This document shows positions 43,307 to 52,985 of a stretch of 64,000 nucleotides of DNA, piece by piece. Made by a program: the position numbers and the translations under genes. The stretch's first letter is position 1; each line of letters starts with the position of its first letter. The notes below the pieces were generated by a model, which saw nothing but the letters and a program-made list of their open reading frames with translations, searched no databases and was not told where the DNA came from. This stretch comes from DAIMZI01 sp036734025 (GTDB taxonomy: Bacteria > Pseudomonadota > Alphaproteobacteria > Rhizobiales > Rhodomicrobiaceae), in assembly GCA_036734025.1 (NCBI GenBank), contig DAIMZI010000003.1, positions 1 through 64,000 on the forward strand, written 5' to 3'.

Positions 43307-44284
43307 ATGCAACAGGATCAATCGCGGCGGCGCCACGCAAAGCTGATCATTCTCGGATCCGGCCCGGCGGGCTACACGGCCGCGATCTACGCTGCGCGCG
43401 CCATGCTGGAGCCGGTGCTCATCCAGGGTATCCAGCCGGGCGGGCAATTGACCATCACCACCGATGTCGAAAACTATCCCGGTTTCGCCGATCCGATCCA
43501 GGGGCCATGGCTCATGGAGCAGATGCAGGCCCAGGCGGCCAATGTCGGCACCGAACTGGTCAGCGATCATATTATCGAGGTCGATCTGCGCCGGCGCCCG
43601 TTCATCCTCAAGGGTGACAGCGGCACGCAGTACAGTTGCGACACGCTCGTCATCAGCACGGGCGCGCAGGCACGCTGGCTCGGCCTGCCATCCGAAGACC
43701 GCTTCAAGGGCTATGGCGTTTCGGCCTGCGCCACATGCGACGGGTTCTTTTATCGCGGCAAGGACGTCGCCGTTATCGGTGGCGGCAATACCGCCGTCGA
43801 GGAGGCGTTGTTCCTGACCAATTTCGCCAGTTCCGTCACGCTGGTGCATCGCCGCGACGAGTTGCGCGCGGAACGTATCCTGCAGGACCGTCTGTTCAAG
43901 CACCCCAAGGTCAAGGTGATCTGGGACCATGTTCTGGATGAGGTCGTGGGCACCGACAACCCGCCCGGCGTGACGGGGGTGCGGCTGCGCAATGTCAAGA
44001 CCGGCGCGCTTCATGACCTGCCGGTTGCTGGCGTCTTCATCGCCATTGGTCATGTGCCGGCAACCGAATTGTTCGTCGGACAGGTGGACATGAAGCCAAA
44101 CGGCTATATTCTCACTGCGCCGGATTCTACCGCAACGAGCATCCCGGGTGTCTTCGCGGCGGGCGATGTTACGGATGATGTCTATCGCCAGGCTGTGACC
44201 GCGGCCGGCATGGGCTGCATGGCCGCTCTGGAAGCCGAGCGTTTCGTTGCCGAGATGGCCGCGCACGGCAAGGCGGCTGAATAG
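43307..44284 (+). CDS. trxB: Thioredoxin-disulfide reductase
   Basis: NADPH-dependent flavoenzyme that reduces thioredoxin. FAD motif LIILGSGPAGYTAAIYAARA, active-site disulfide in SACATCDGFFYRG (CATC), NADP-binding VAVIGGGNTAVEEALFLTNF and the terminal VFAAGDVTDDVYRQAVTAAG. Length 325. Ribosome-binding site GGAG about 7 bp upstream. Followed by an LsrB-type regulator gene after 48 bp, a linkage also found in Sinorhizobium and relatives. Confidence 0.97.
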   Translation: MQQDQSRRRHAKLIILGSGPAGYTAAIYAARAMLEPVLIQGIQPGGQLTITTDVENYPGFADPIQGPWLMEQMQAQAANVGTELVSDHIIEVDLRRRPFILKGDSGTQYSCDTLVISTGAQARWLGLPSEDRFKGYGVSACATCDGFFYRGKDVAVIGGGNTAVEEALFLTNFASSVTLVHRRDELRAERILQDRLFKHPKVKVIWDHVLDEVVGTDNPPGVTGVRLRNVKTGALHDLPVAGVFIAIGHVPATELFVGQVDMKPNGYILTAPDSTATSIPGVFAAGDVTDDVYRQAVTAAGMGCMAALEAERFVAEMAAHGKAAE

Positions 44285-44332
44285 GTAAATCCGTGGGGTG
44301 GCGGTCTGGCGCCCCCGGGGCTGGATCGCGAT

Positions 44333-45220
44333 ATGGATTGGGACAAGCTGAGAATTTTCCACGCTGCGGCTGAAGCCGGCAGCTTCACCCATGCGGCCGA
44401 GGCGCTGCATCTCAGCCAGTCTGCCGTAAGCCGCCATGTCAGCGCGCTGGAGCAGGAGCTGAATACGGCCTTGTTCCACCGCCATGCGCGGGGGCTGGCG
44501 CTGACGGAACAGGGCGAGCTGTTGCGGCGCACGGCTGAAGAAGTGCTGACCAAGCTCAATTCGGTCGAGTCGATGCTCGCCGATACGCGCTCCGAACCCT
44601 CAGGCGAACTGCGTGTGACGACGCCAGCGGGGCTTGGCTCCACCTGGCTGGCGCCGCGGCTTCTGGAATTCATCGAGCGCTATCCGGAAATTCATCTGCA
44701 ACTCCTGCTGCGCGATGAGGAACTCGACCTCAGCAAGCGCGAGGCTGATGTCGGCATCTGGCTGCATGCCCCGGCCCAGAAGGATCTCATCCTGCGCCGC
44801 CTCTTCACGGTACATTTCCATGTCTATGCCGCGCGCGAATATCTCGATGAATTCGGTGCGCCGCAGACCCTGTCGGATATCGACCGCCATCGCATCATCA
44901 CTTATGGTGGCATTCCTTATCCGCGCCGCGGCATCAACTGGCTGGAAACGGCGGGCCGCGAGGGGCAGAAGCCGCGTCTGCCGATCATGCGCATCAACAG
45001 CATCGACGGGATAAAGCGCGTGGTCAAACGCGGCCTGGGGCTGGCGGTGCTGCCGGATTACCTGACTTCCGATGAGCCGAACCTGGTCATGGTGCTCGAC
45101 GGCGCCGACGTGCCGGCGTTCGACACCTATCTGGTTTATCCAGCTGAACTGAAGACGTCCAAGCGACTGAAGGTCTTCCGCGATTTCGTCGTGTCGAAGG
45201 CGCGGGACTGGAATTTCTAG
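44333..45220 (+). CDS. lsrB: LysR-family regulator, LsrB/VtlR-like
   Basis: LysR regulator of 295 residues. It starts MDWDKLRIFHAAAEAGSFTH and includes LHLSQSAVSRHVSALEQEL and LTEQGELL, and ends FRDFVVSKARDWNF, which is very like LsrB of Sinorhizobium meliloti, an oxidative-stress and envelope regulator next to trxB. LsrB is reported to sense oxidants through cysteine; this protein contains no cysteine at all, and the segment expected to hold the sensing cysteine reads GLAVLPDYLTS. So its signal may differ. The gene name rests on synteny plus recalled similarity. Confidence 0.85.
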   Translation: MDWDKLRIFHAAAEAGSFTHAAEALHLSQSAVSRHVSALEQELNTALFHRHARGLALTEQGELLRRTAEEVLTKLNSVESMLADTRSEPSGELRVTTPAGLGSTWLAPRLLEFIERYPEIHLQLLLRDEELDLSKREADVGIWLHAPAQKDLILRRLFTVHFHVYAAREYLDEFGAPQTLSDIDRHRIITYGGIPYPRRGINWLETAGREGQKPRLPIMRINSIDGIKRVVKRGLGLAVLPDYLTSDEPNLVMVLDGADVPAFDTYLVYPAELKTSKRLKVFRDFVVSKARDWNF

Positions 45221-45363
45221 AGCGTATTCGTGTCAAGGTTAATATCGGTGCGCCTTGAAAGGCTGTGGATCAAGCCACGCACTGTGTTGATCTGTGTCCA
45301 GGACGCGCGAAATCGCATGAGGCTAGGCTTCCAAAAGCCTAATAATAATGCTATAACCCTTGC

Positions 45364-45590
45364 TTCTTCGGCGTCAGGTCGGCAAGGCATTCGGAAGTAG
45401 CCCGGGGGGTCGGTTTAGCTTCGAGCCAAGGACTTAGTCGGGATGACCGCGTGTTCGGTCGTCTCTGCGAAGGTGTTTCGAGTCTTGCAGGGTCTGATGC
45501 GGTAGGTTTTTCGCGTAGAACAGTTGGGCGATTGGGGGCAGCAAAAGGGCGGCCATCAGAGTTGATGGCCGATGAGTTTTTGTTGTTGAG
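45364..45590 (+). ncRNA. Possible structured RNA or carD leader
   Basis: If transcription starts after TATAAC (45352-45357), a roughly 225-nt RNA would end at the GGCCATC/GATGGCC hairpin. GATGACCG (45442-45449) pairs with CGGTCGTC (45456-45463) over 8 bp with one G-U. No Rfam family (6S, SRP, tmRNA, RNase P) was recognised by eye. It could be a small RNA or an attenuator for carD. Confidence 0.35.
45551..45587 (+). terminator. Terminator-like hairpin upstream of carD
   Basis: GGCCATC (45551-45557), loop AGAGTT, GATGGCC (45564-45570), then GATGAG and a T-rich tract (TTTTTGTTGTT). A near-standard intrinsic terminator, 89 bp before the carD ATG and on the same strand. Confidence 0.55.
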
Positions 45591-45675
45591 GCTCCTGTGA
45601 ATCTACGCAGTCGCAATCGGCACGAACCCGCCCCTGCCGGTAAGCCCGGCGGTGGACAGAAAAGTGAGACTGAGA

Positions 45676-46284
45676 ATGGCTGCAAAAAAATCAAATCAAA
45701 GAAACGGCTTCAAGACAAACGAATATGTGGTCTATCCGACGCACGGCGTCGGGCGCATCGTCGGCATCGAGGAACAGGAAATCGCTGGCACCCGGCTGGA
45801 ACTTTTCGTCATCAATTTCGAGCAGGAGAAGATGACGCTGCGCGTGCCGACCATGAAATGCAAGAATGTGGGCATGCGCAAGCTCTCCGAGAACGCGATC
45901 GTCGACAAGGCTCTCAGCACGTTGCGTGGCCGCGCCCGCGTGCGCCGCATGATGTGGAGCCGGCGCGCCCAGGAATATGATGCGAAGATCAATTCCGGCG
46001 ATCTGATTGCCATTGCCGAAGTCGTGCGCGACCTGCACCGCTCCGACAGCCAGCCCGAACAGTCTTACTCCGAACGCCAGCTTTACGAACAAGCGCTTGA
46101 CCGCATGGCGCGCGAGATTGCCGCCGTGCAGGACGTCGATGAAGCCATCGCGATCCGGCGCATCCACGACGCTCTCAACAAGGTCGCCGTTGTCGCCGCG
46201 GTAGATCTCGACGAAGACGAGACGATCATGGGAGACGATGAAACCATCGACGCCTCGGCGGATCAGCAGGTCAGGGCAGCCTAA
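45676..46284 (+). CDS. CarD family transcriptional regulator
   Basis: RNA-polymerase-binding protein of the CarD/CdnL family that stabilises open promoter complexes, notably at rRNA promoters. The RNAP-interaction domain reads NEYVVYPTHGVGRIVGIEEQ, LRVPTMKCKNVGMRKLS; a helical C-terminal domain (YDAKINSGDLIAIAEVVRDL, SERQLYEQALDRMAREIAAV) and an acidic tail follow. Length 202 with the ATG at 45676. In alphaproteobacteria the gene is often preceded by ferredoxin fdxA, which is absent here; a possible RNA takes its place. Confidence 0.93.
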   Translation: MAAKKSNQRNGFKTNEYVVYPTHGVGRIVGIEEQEIAGTRLELFVINFEQEKMTLRVPTMKCKNVGMRKLSENAIVDKALSTLRGRARVRRMMWSRRAQEYDAKINSGDLIAIAEVVRDLHRSDSQPEQSYSERQLYEQALDRMAREIAAVQDVDEAIAIRRIHDALNKVAVVAAVDLDEDETIMGDDETIDASADQQVRAA

Positions 46285-46536
46285 GTCCTGCCCGAGCCGT
46301 CGGGCCAAACCGGCTCGCATCTGGAAACCGGCTGGCCGCGCGCATGGCGGCTGGCCGTTTTCATTTTGCGCGCCCGCTCGCCCGCGCTGGTGTGCCGCAA
46401 CCTGACGGGATTGCGAGGCGCCCGCGCCGGTCGTATCATCTGATAATGAATTTTGATCTGCATAAAACTGTAGCGGCATGTGGCCGCCACCATGTCAGGC
46501 TGGGCTTCGGCCCTGTCATCTTGGGGTCCGTTGGCT

Positions 46537-47070
46537 ATGACTGACCAGACACAGACGGCCGCCGGCGCTGTTCCTTGCGCGATGGCGCAAGCCAATCCGG
46601 CGCCCCATGACGGACATTTCGTCGTCTGGCCGCACCGCTCGCTAGGCCGGCGTGGCATAGGCGCGGTACTGGCCATCGCCGCTCTGGGCCTGACCATCGT
46701 CGTGCTGCGCATCCCCGCGCCGGCGGTCTGGTTTCTCATCCTGCCGGCTACGCTGACATTCGCCGGTCTGTCGGTCGCTTTCTGGATCAGTTCAAGGCGC
46801 GGTCAGCGTGCGGAAATCATCGACATGGACCCGCAGGAAGTGCGCGTCGCGGTGCGTTACCGTGGGCGCGAAGACCTCGTTGCACGCTTCAACCCGCACT
46901 GGGTCCGCCTCCAGATCACGGATGATCGCTATGTCACCCGCAGGATTATCATGAGCGAGAGCGGTCGTGCGGTGTCCATCGGCGAGTGTCTGACGGCGCC
47001 AGAGCGCGAAAGCCTTGCCGAGGCCCTGCGCGATCAACTCGAACAGGTGCGAGGGCGCGCGCGCATCTGA
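46537..47070 (+). CDS. DUF2244 domain membrane protein
   Basis: Function unknown. The 177-residue protein has two hydrophobic segments (about 47-63 and 67-87, GIGAVLAIAALGLTIVVLRI and the following stretch) and a C-terminal soluble domain (EIIDMDPQEVRVAVRYRGRE, RFNPHWVRLQIT), which matches DUF2244 proteins of alphaproteobacteria. The ATG at 46537 is used. Convergent with glnD; monocistronic. Confidence 0.85.
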   Translation: MTDQTQTAAGAVPCAMAQANPAPHDGHFVVWPHRSLGRRGIGAVLAIAALGLTIVVLRIPAPAVWFLILPATLTFAGLSVAFWISSRRGQRAEIIDMDPQEVRVAVRYRGREDLVARFNPHWVRLQITDDRYVTRRIIMSESGRAVSIGECLTAPERESLAEALRDQLEQVRGRARI

Positions 47071-47093
47071 AATCCCCCGGCCATATCTTGCGG

Positions 47094-47111
47094 GGCCGGA
47101 TTTGCCCGGCC
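47094..47111. terminator. Hairpin between DUF2244 gene and glnD
   Basis: GGCCGG, loop ATTTGC, CCGGCC in the 50-bp gap between convergent stops. Short but GC-rich; lacks a T-run. Confidence 0.35.
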
Positions 47112-47120
47112 TGTCGCCGG

Positions 47121-49889
47121 TCATTCAGCTTCGCGCAGTATCGCCGAAAGCTTTTCCTGAACCCGCCGCTTGGCTGCATCGCTGGTGATCTTTCGCTGCG
47201 ACCTGTCGGTCACATAGAAAACGTCGACCACCTTTTCGCCGAACGTAGCCACATGCGCCGATGCAATGTTCAGGTTCAGCGATGCGAGCGCGTCGGACAA
47301 TTCATAAAGCAGGCCGATCCGGTCGAGCCCGTTGACCTCGATCACCGTCAATTCGTTGGACAAGGTATTGTCGATGATCACCTGCGGTTCCACGCTGAAC
47401 GGTTCAAGTCGCGGCATGGGTTTGCGCTTTTGCGCCATCAGCTTGCGCAGATCGCGTTCTCCCCGCAGCATCGCGCCGACCAGGCCGGCGATGCGCTCGG
47501 CGCGGTCATTCTCTTCGCCAGTTTCGGGAAACGCTCGCTGAATGCTCAGCGTATCCAGCGCCATGCCGTCGCGCGTGGTATAGATATGCGCCCCGACGAT
47601 ATGCGCGCCGGCTGCTGAACATGCGCCGGCAAAGATCGCCAGCAGGCGTGGATGGTCCTTGGTGAACAGGGTCAGTTCGGTCGCCCCCATGCGCTCGGCG
47701 GTCTTGACGGCATAGGCAAACGGCGTGGGTTGGTCGGCGCATTCGCGCATCAGTTCGGCATGCTTGACCTGCGTGTCCAGATCGCAGCGCATCCAGTAGG
47801 CCGGATAGTGCCGCGCTATGATCGCTTCAACCTCGGCCTGTGGCCAATGCGAAAGCCGTTCGCGCAGGACTGCTTGCGCCCTTTCCACCTTGGTGCTGCG
47901 GCTGGCCTGGGAATGGCCGCCGGCAAGGATCGGCTCGGTCTCGGCATAAAGCGTGCGCAGCAACTGTCCCTTCCATCCGCTCCATACGCCCGGTCCCACA
48001 GCGCGAATATCCGCCGCGGTCAGGATCAGCAGCAGCTTGAGCCGCTCCGGGCTCTGCACTATGGCGGCGAAATCCTCGATCGTCTTGGCATCGGCCAGAT
48101 CGCGGCTCTGGGCGAATTCGCTCATGACCAGATGCTTTTCGATGAGCCATGCCACCGTCTCGGTTTCAGCCGCGCTCAAGCCGAACCGCGGACCCAGCTC
48201 GCGCGCCACCCGCGCCCCGGCAATCGAATGGTCCTCGTTACGACCCTTGGCGATATCGTGCAGGAAGGCGGCGACAAACAGCGCCCGACGGTTCTGGATG
48301 TTGCGGATCAGATCGGTGGACAGGGGAAGTTCCTCCGCCGACTTGCCATCCTCGATCTTCGACAACTCACCGACCGTGCGGATGAGATGCTCATCGACGG
48401 TGTAATGATGATACATGTTGAACTGCATCATCGCCACGACGCGGCCGAAATCGGGGATGAACCGGCCCAGCACCCCCGCTTCATTCATTCGCCGCAGGGT
48501 CACTTCCGGGTTCTGCCGCGATGTCAGCAGCTTGATGAACAGTTGATTGGCTTCTTGTGACGTGCGCAGCTTGTCGTCGATCAGGCTCAACGATGATCTT
48601 ATCGCGCGTATGACCCTGGGATCGAACATCACCTTGTTCTCTTCCGCGAGCGCGAAGACGCGGATCAGATTGACAGGGTCGGCGCGGAACACATCGGGCT
48701 GCTTGGCGCTGATGCGCCCGTTCTCGATGCGGAAATCGGTGGTCGCGCTGATCCGCGCCCGCTTCTGCCAGCTCAGGCCCGCGAGCAGATTGTCGAACCG
48801 CTGCGCGCTCTTCAGCTGGCGCATCTCCAGGCTGGCGCAAACGATGCGGGTCAGATCGCCCACCTCCTTCACCACCAGGAAATAATGTTTCATGAACCGC
48901 TCAACCGCGCGCAGGCCCCGGCGCGAGCGGTAATGAAGCTGCTCGGCCAGCACGGGCTGGAGATCGAAAGACAGCCGCTCCTCCGGCTTGCCGACGAGGA
49001 AATGCAGATGGCAGCGGACCGTCCAGAGGAAATCTTCGCAACGCACATAGGCGCTCTGTTCAGCGGGCGAAAATACGCCCAGCTTGACCCAGTCCTCCTC
49101 GGCGTCGCGCGGATAGAGATATTTGACCAGCCAGTGCAGCGTGTGCAGGTCGCGCAGGCCGCCCTTGCCATCCTTGATATTGGGCTCGACCCGATAGCGC
49201 GACGTGCCCGAACGGTCGTGGCGGCCGTCACGCTCGGCGAGCTTGGCGGCGATGAACTCCTTGCTCGTGCCGTTCAGGACGCCTGAAATGAAGCGTTCGC
49301 GGAAATCCTCGAAAAGCTCGGCATCGCCGAGGATCAGCCGGCAGTCGAGCAGCGAGGTGCGAATGGTCATGTCGCGGCGAGCCAGCGCAATGCAGTCATT
49401 GACGGTGCGCGTCGCGTGGCCGACCTTGAAGCCGAGATCCCAGAGGAAATAAAGCATCGTCTCGACCACGCTTTCGCCCCAGGCGGTCTGCTTGTAGGGG
49501 CGCAGGAAAAGCAAGTCGATATCGGATTTGGGCGCCATCAGACCGCGACCATAACCGCCCGTGGCGATCACGCTCAGCCGCTCGGCCGAAGAGGGGTTGC
49601 TGGCGCGGTAGACATGGGTCGTGATGAAATCATAGATGAGCCGGATCAATTCATCCTGAAAGATCGACAGGCTTCGCGCACAGTCGCGCCCGCAGCCGGT
49701 CGCATCCAGCTCCGCGCGGGCCCGGGCGTGGGCATGCTTCGTCAGCGTCTTGAAATGATCGAGCGCCTTGGCGCGCAAATCCTTGCTGTCGGCATTGGCG
49801 CGCCAGAACGACGTCAATTCCTCGCGCGATTGCGCAGGATCGAAAAATGGGGCGGTCTCGCTTGCCGCACTGGGAGCGCGTTGTTCCAT
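47121..49889 (-). CDS. glnD: [Protein-PII] uridylyltransferase / uridylyl-removing enzyme
   Basis: Nitrogen sensor that uridylylates and deuridylylates PII proteins in response to glutamine. Domains in order: nucleotidyltransferase with GGYGRGLMAPKSDIDLLFL (about residues 110-130), PII-uridylyltransferase helical region, HD phosphohydrolase with AAFLHDIAKGRNEDHSIAGA (about 500), and two C-terminal ACT domains (HPRLLAIFAGACSAAGAHIV; VNGLDRIGLLYELSDALASL). Length 922. Downstream of mutS, 46 bp away. Confidence 0.97.
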   Translation of the reverse strand: MEQRAPSAASETAPFFDPAQSREELTSFWRANADSKDLRAKALDHFKTLTKHAHARARAELDATGCGRDCARSLSIFQDELIRLIYDFITTHVYRASNPSSAERLSVIATGGYGRGLMAPKSDIDLLFLRPYKQTAWGESVVETMLYFLWDLGFKVGHATRTVNDCIALARRDMTIRTSLLDCRLILGDAELFEDFRERFISGVLNGTSKEFIAAKLAERDGRHDRSGTSRYRVEPNIKDGKGGLRDLHTLHWLVKYLYPRDAEEDWVKLGVFSPAEQSAYVRCEDFLWTVRCHLHFLVGKPEERLSFDLQPVLAEQLHYRSRRGLRAVERFMKHYFLVVKEVGDLTRIVCASLEMRQLKSAQRFDNLLAGLSWQKRARISATTDFRIENGRISAKQPDVFRADPVNLIRVFALAEENKVMFDPRVIRAIRSSLSLIDDKLRTSQEANQLFIKLLTSRQNPEVTLRRMNEAGVLGRFIPDFGRVVAMMQFNMYHHYTVDEHLIRTVGELSKIEDGKSAEELPLSTDLIRNIQNRRALFVAAFLHDIAKGRNEDHSIAGARVARELGPRFGLSAAETETVAWLIEKHLVMSEFAQSRDLADAKTIEDFAAIVQSPERLKLLLILTAADIRAVGPGVWSGWKGQLLRTLYAETEPILAGGHSQASRSTKVERAQAVLRERLSHWPQAEVEAIIARHYPAYWMRCDLDTQVKHAELMRECADQPTPFAYAVKTAERMGATELTLFTKDHPRLLAIFAGACSAAGAHIVGAHIYTTRDGMALDTLSIQRAFPETGEENDRAERIAGLVGAMLRGERDLRKLMAQKRKPMPRLEPFSVEPQVIIDNTLSNELTVIEVNGLDRIGLLYELSDALASLNLNIASAHVATFGEKVVDVFYVTDRSQRKITSDAAKRRVQEKLSAILREAE

Positions 49890-49935
49890 GATCTGGAGTT
49901 TATATCACATGCGCGCCGAGCGCACGCGATGCTGA

Positions 49936-52719
49936 TCATGGCTTCGGAGTGCCCGACACAATCGACTTCAGCCGGTAGAGCAGTTCCAGAGCTTCGCGCG
50001 GGCTGATATGGTCGGGCTCGGTCGCCGCAAGCTCGTCGCGCAACGCCCGCAGGGCTTCGGCGTCTCGCGCATCGAGCGTTTCCGGCGGCGTCTGTGCTGT
50101 TTCGGCAAAGCCGGCGGCGGCAAACAGCGGCAACTCCTGCGTGAGCGCCGCGAGGGCGCCGGCTTTGGCGCCCGGCTCACCCTGCTCCAGCTTTTTCAGC
50201 ACCGCGCGCGCCCGCTCCACCACGGCTCTTGGAATGCCGGCAAGTCGCGCCACCTGAATGCCATAGGACCGGTCGGCCGCACCCGTCACCACCTCATGCA
50301 GGAACACGATATCATCGCCCCATTCCCTGACGCGGATGGTCGCGCAGGCGGCATGATCGAGCCGCTCGGCGAGCGCGGTCAATTCGTGATAATGCGTGGC
50401 GAACATGCTCCGGCAGCGGTTGATGTCATGCAGGTGTTCGGCCGCCGCCCAGGCGATCGAAAGCCCGTCGAATGTCGCCGTGCCGCGCCCGATCTCGTCG
50501 AGAATGACCAGCGCGCGCGGTCCGGCCTGATTGAGGATCGCCGCGGTTTCGATCATCTCCACCATGAAGGTCGAGCGCCCCCGCGCCAGATCATCTGAGG
50601 CCCCCACGCGGCTGAAAAGCCTGTCGATGATGCCGATATGGGCGCTTTGCGCCGGCACGAAACTGCCGGCCTGGGCAAGCACGGCGATCAGCGCGTTCTG
50701 GCGCAGGAAGGTGGATTTGCCGGCCATGTTCGGCCCGGTCAGGATCATCAGCCGCGCCGCGCCCGAGGGCCCCGGTTCGGCATCGAGCACACAGTCATTG
50801 GCGATGAAGCTGCTACCCGGTCCGGCAACACTGCGCTCGACGACGGGGTGGCGGCCTGCTGTGATCGAAAAGGTGCCCGAGTTGTCGACAAGCGGTCTGA
50901 CATAGTCGCGCTCCTGCGCCAGTTCGGCCAGACCGCAAGACACATCCAGCGCCGCCGTGGCCGACGCGATGTCCATCAGGGCGGCATGTCGAGCCAGACA
51001 GTCGCCGCACAGCCCGGTAAAGATGTCCTGCTCCATGCCCAGTGCGCGCTCGGCGGCCAGGGTGATCCGGCTTTCGGTCTCGACCAGTTCGGCGGTGGTG
51101 AAGCGCACGGCATTGGCCAGCGTCTGGCGGTGACGGAAAAAGCCGTCGGGCGCATCCGCAAGGACCGATGCATTGGCCGCGCTGACCTCGATGAAATAGC
51201 CCAGCACATTGTTGTGGCGCACCTTGAGGCCCTTGACGCCGGTCCGCTGCGTGTAGCTGGCCTGCAACCGCGCGATGACCGACCGGCTGTCGTCGCGCAG
51301 GCGGCGTGTCTCGTCGAGCTCGGCGCTGAAGCCGGCGCGAATGAAGCCGCCGTCGCGCGCATGATGAGGCAGCGCATCGGCGAGCGCGGCGTCAAGCCGA
51401 TCCAGCAGCGCCATGTCGGCGCCGGCAAGCGTGGCCATGATGCGCGCAAGCTCTTCCGGGATCAGCCGGGCTGCGGCCAGCCGGTCATGCAGATCGCGCG
51501 CCGTGGCGAGCATGTCGCGCACGGTGCCCAGATCGCGCGGTCCGCCGCGAGCAAGGCTCAGCCGCGAAAGCGCGCGCGCCACGTCAGGCGCATGGCGCAG
51601 CGTTTCCCGCAGGGCCTCCCGCACCGCCATGTCCTCGAGCAGCCAGCCAAGCGCATCCTGACGCGTGGCAATGGCGGCGGGGTCGCTCAGGGGCCGCGAA
51701 AGACGCGCGCAAAGCTCACGCCGTCCCGGGGCCGTCAGCGTCCGGTCGACCGCCCAGAGCAGGCTGCCCACGGCTTCGCCGCCTTGCGTGCGGGTCAATT
51801 CCAGACTGGCGCGGGTGGCGGCGTCTATGGCCATGGCATCGCCGGTGCTGGCCTTTACGGGCGCGCGCAACAGCGGCCGCGCACCGACCTGGGTCAGCTC
51901 GACATATTTGAGCAGCGCCCCGGCCGCAGCCATCTCGCCGCGCGAGAATGAGCCGAACCCGTCGATTGCGAGCGCGCCAAGCGCGGACTTTATCGCGTTC
52001 TCGCCTGCCCGGCTGTCGAAATATGCGCGCGGTACGGGCGTTATCGCCGCGCCCGCGCTGCCCGGTCCGGCGGTCCATGCGGCCCCGTCCGCCTCGTCGT
52101 CTCCCGCGACAAGCATCTCGCGTGCAGACAGCCGCGCCAGTTCGCCGGCCAGTTCCTCCTGCCCCAGTTCACTCAGCAGGAATTCGCCGGTGGACATGTC
52201 GAGCGCCGCCAGCGCATAGCCGGCTGGCGGACTGTCGGAGGCGCGCAGCCGATGAACGGCAACGAGAAAATTGTTGGCGCCGGCATCGAGCAGCGCATCT
52301 TCGGTCAGCGTGCCCGGCGTGACGATGCGCACCACCTCGCGGCGCACGACTGACTTCGCTCCGCGTTTGCGCGCCGCAGCCGGGTCTTCGGTCTGCTCGC
52401 AGACCGCGACGCGAAAGCCTTTGGCGATGAGTTTTTGCAGATATTCCTCGCCGCGCGCGACCGGCACGCCGCACATCGGGATGTCCTCGCCCAGATGTTT
52501 CCCGCGTCTGGTGAGCTGAATGCCGAGCGCCGATGCCGCCTGGCGCGCATCCTCAAAGAACAGTTCGAAGAAGTCGCCCATCCGGTAGAACAGCAGATAA
52601 TCGGCATGGGCTGCCTTGATCTCCAGATATTGCGCCATCATGGGCGTTGCGCCGGCGTCCTCGGGCGCGCCTTGCCGCGCTGGCCCGGCGCGCGCCGGCG
52701 CTGATCTGCCGCCGTGCAT
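49936..52719 (-). CDS. mutS: DNA mismatch repair protein MutS
   Basis: Mismatch recognition ATPase. The mismatch-wedge FxE motif is in YRMGDFFELFFEDA near residue 45, followed by connector, lever/clamp domains and the ATPase with LTGPNMAGKSTFLRQNALI, LDEIGRGTATFDGLSIAWAA and FATHYHELTALAERLDH. Length 927 with an ATG at 52719; homologues often start near the MMAQYLEIK segment, so the first 26 residues may be partly untranslated. Upstream of glnD and divergent from maeB, the usual Hyphomicrobiales order. Confidence 0.97.
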   Translation of the reverse strand: MHGGRSAPARAGPARQGAPEDAGATPMMAQYLEIKAAHADYLLFYRMGDFFELFFEDARQAASALGIQLTRRGKHLGEDIPMCGVPVARGEEYLQKLIAKGFRVAVCEQTEDPAAARKRGAKSVVRREVVRIVTPGTLTEDALLDAGANNFLVAVHRLRASDSPPAGYALAALDMSTGEFLLSELGQEELAGELARLSAREMLVAGDDEADGAAWTAGPGSAGAAITPVPRAYFDSRAGENAIKSALGALAIDGFGSFSRGEMAAAGALLKYVELTQVGARPLLRAPVKASTGDAMAIDAATRASLELTRTQGGEAVGSLLWAVDRTLTAPGRRELCARLSRPLSDPAAIATRQDALGWLLEDMAVREALRETLRHAPDVARALSRLSLARGGPRDLGTVRDMLATARDLHDRLAAARLIPEELARIMATLAGADMALLDRLDAALADALPHHARDGGFIRAGFSAELDETRRLRDDSRSVIARLQASYTQRTGVKGLKVRHNNVLGYFIEVSAANASVLADAPDGFFRHRQTLANAVRFTTAELVETESRITLAAERALGMEQDIFTGLCGDCLARHAALMDIASATAALDVSCGLAELAQERDYVRPLVDNSGTFSITAGRHPVVERSVAGPGSSFIANDCVLDAEPGPSGAARLMILTGPNMAGKSTFLRQNALIAVLAQAGSFVPAQSAHIGIIDRLFSRVGASDDLARGRSTFMVEMIETAAILNQAGPRALVILDEIGRGTATFDGLSIAWAAAEHLHDINRCRSMFATHYHELTALAERLDHAACATIRVREWGDDIVFLHEVVTGAADRSYGIQVARLAGIPRAVVERARAVLKKLEQGEPGAKAGALAALTQELPLFAAAGFAETAQTPPETLDARDAEALRALRDELAATEPDHISPREALELLYRLKSIVSGTPKP

Positions 52720-52985
52720 TGATGCGCTCCCTTGATGAATGGATTCCCATTACAATGATACCGCGCGCCGCGACCGACGCGAAAGAGGGCCGCGCAGGTC
52801 ATGCACCGTTGCTTTATGTCCCATCGACCGCGATGCAGGGTTGCTCTTGGCGGCGAAGGCTGGCAGGTAAGTGAAACCCGCGCTTGATGCGTTCTTGGTC
52901 GAGGACTAAGCTACGCAACCCGAGGCACCGAGCGAAGGGCCGGCGCGACGACGCGCCGCAACCTCCCGGAAAAAATGAAAAAACC

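Larger units (their letters stand above)
45221..45675. other. 455-bp intergenic region between lsrB and carD
   Basis: No convincing protein gene (a minus-strand frame of 86 codons at 45434-45694 reads as random, Pro/Arg-rich sequence and crosses carD). It holds a 6-bp hairpin (45325-45340), a possible promoter with TATAAC at 45352-45357, a stem-loop at 45442-45463 and a terminator-like hairpin at 45551-45570. Confidence 0.6.

Noticed and set aside
43195..43617. Plus-strand frame that starts in the trxB repeats (GLAKST repeat peptide)
   Set aside because: It runs through trxB in another frame; the peptide repeat is only the translation of the 18-bp DNA repeat.
45434..45694. 86-codon minus-strand frame before carD
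   Set aside because: Pro/Arg/Leu-rich, no ribosome-binding site, and it overlaps the start of carD on the other strand.
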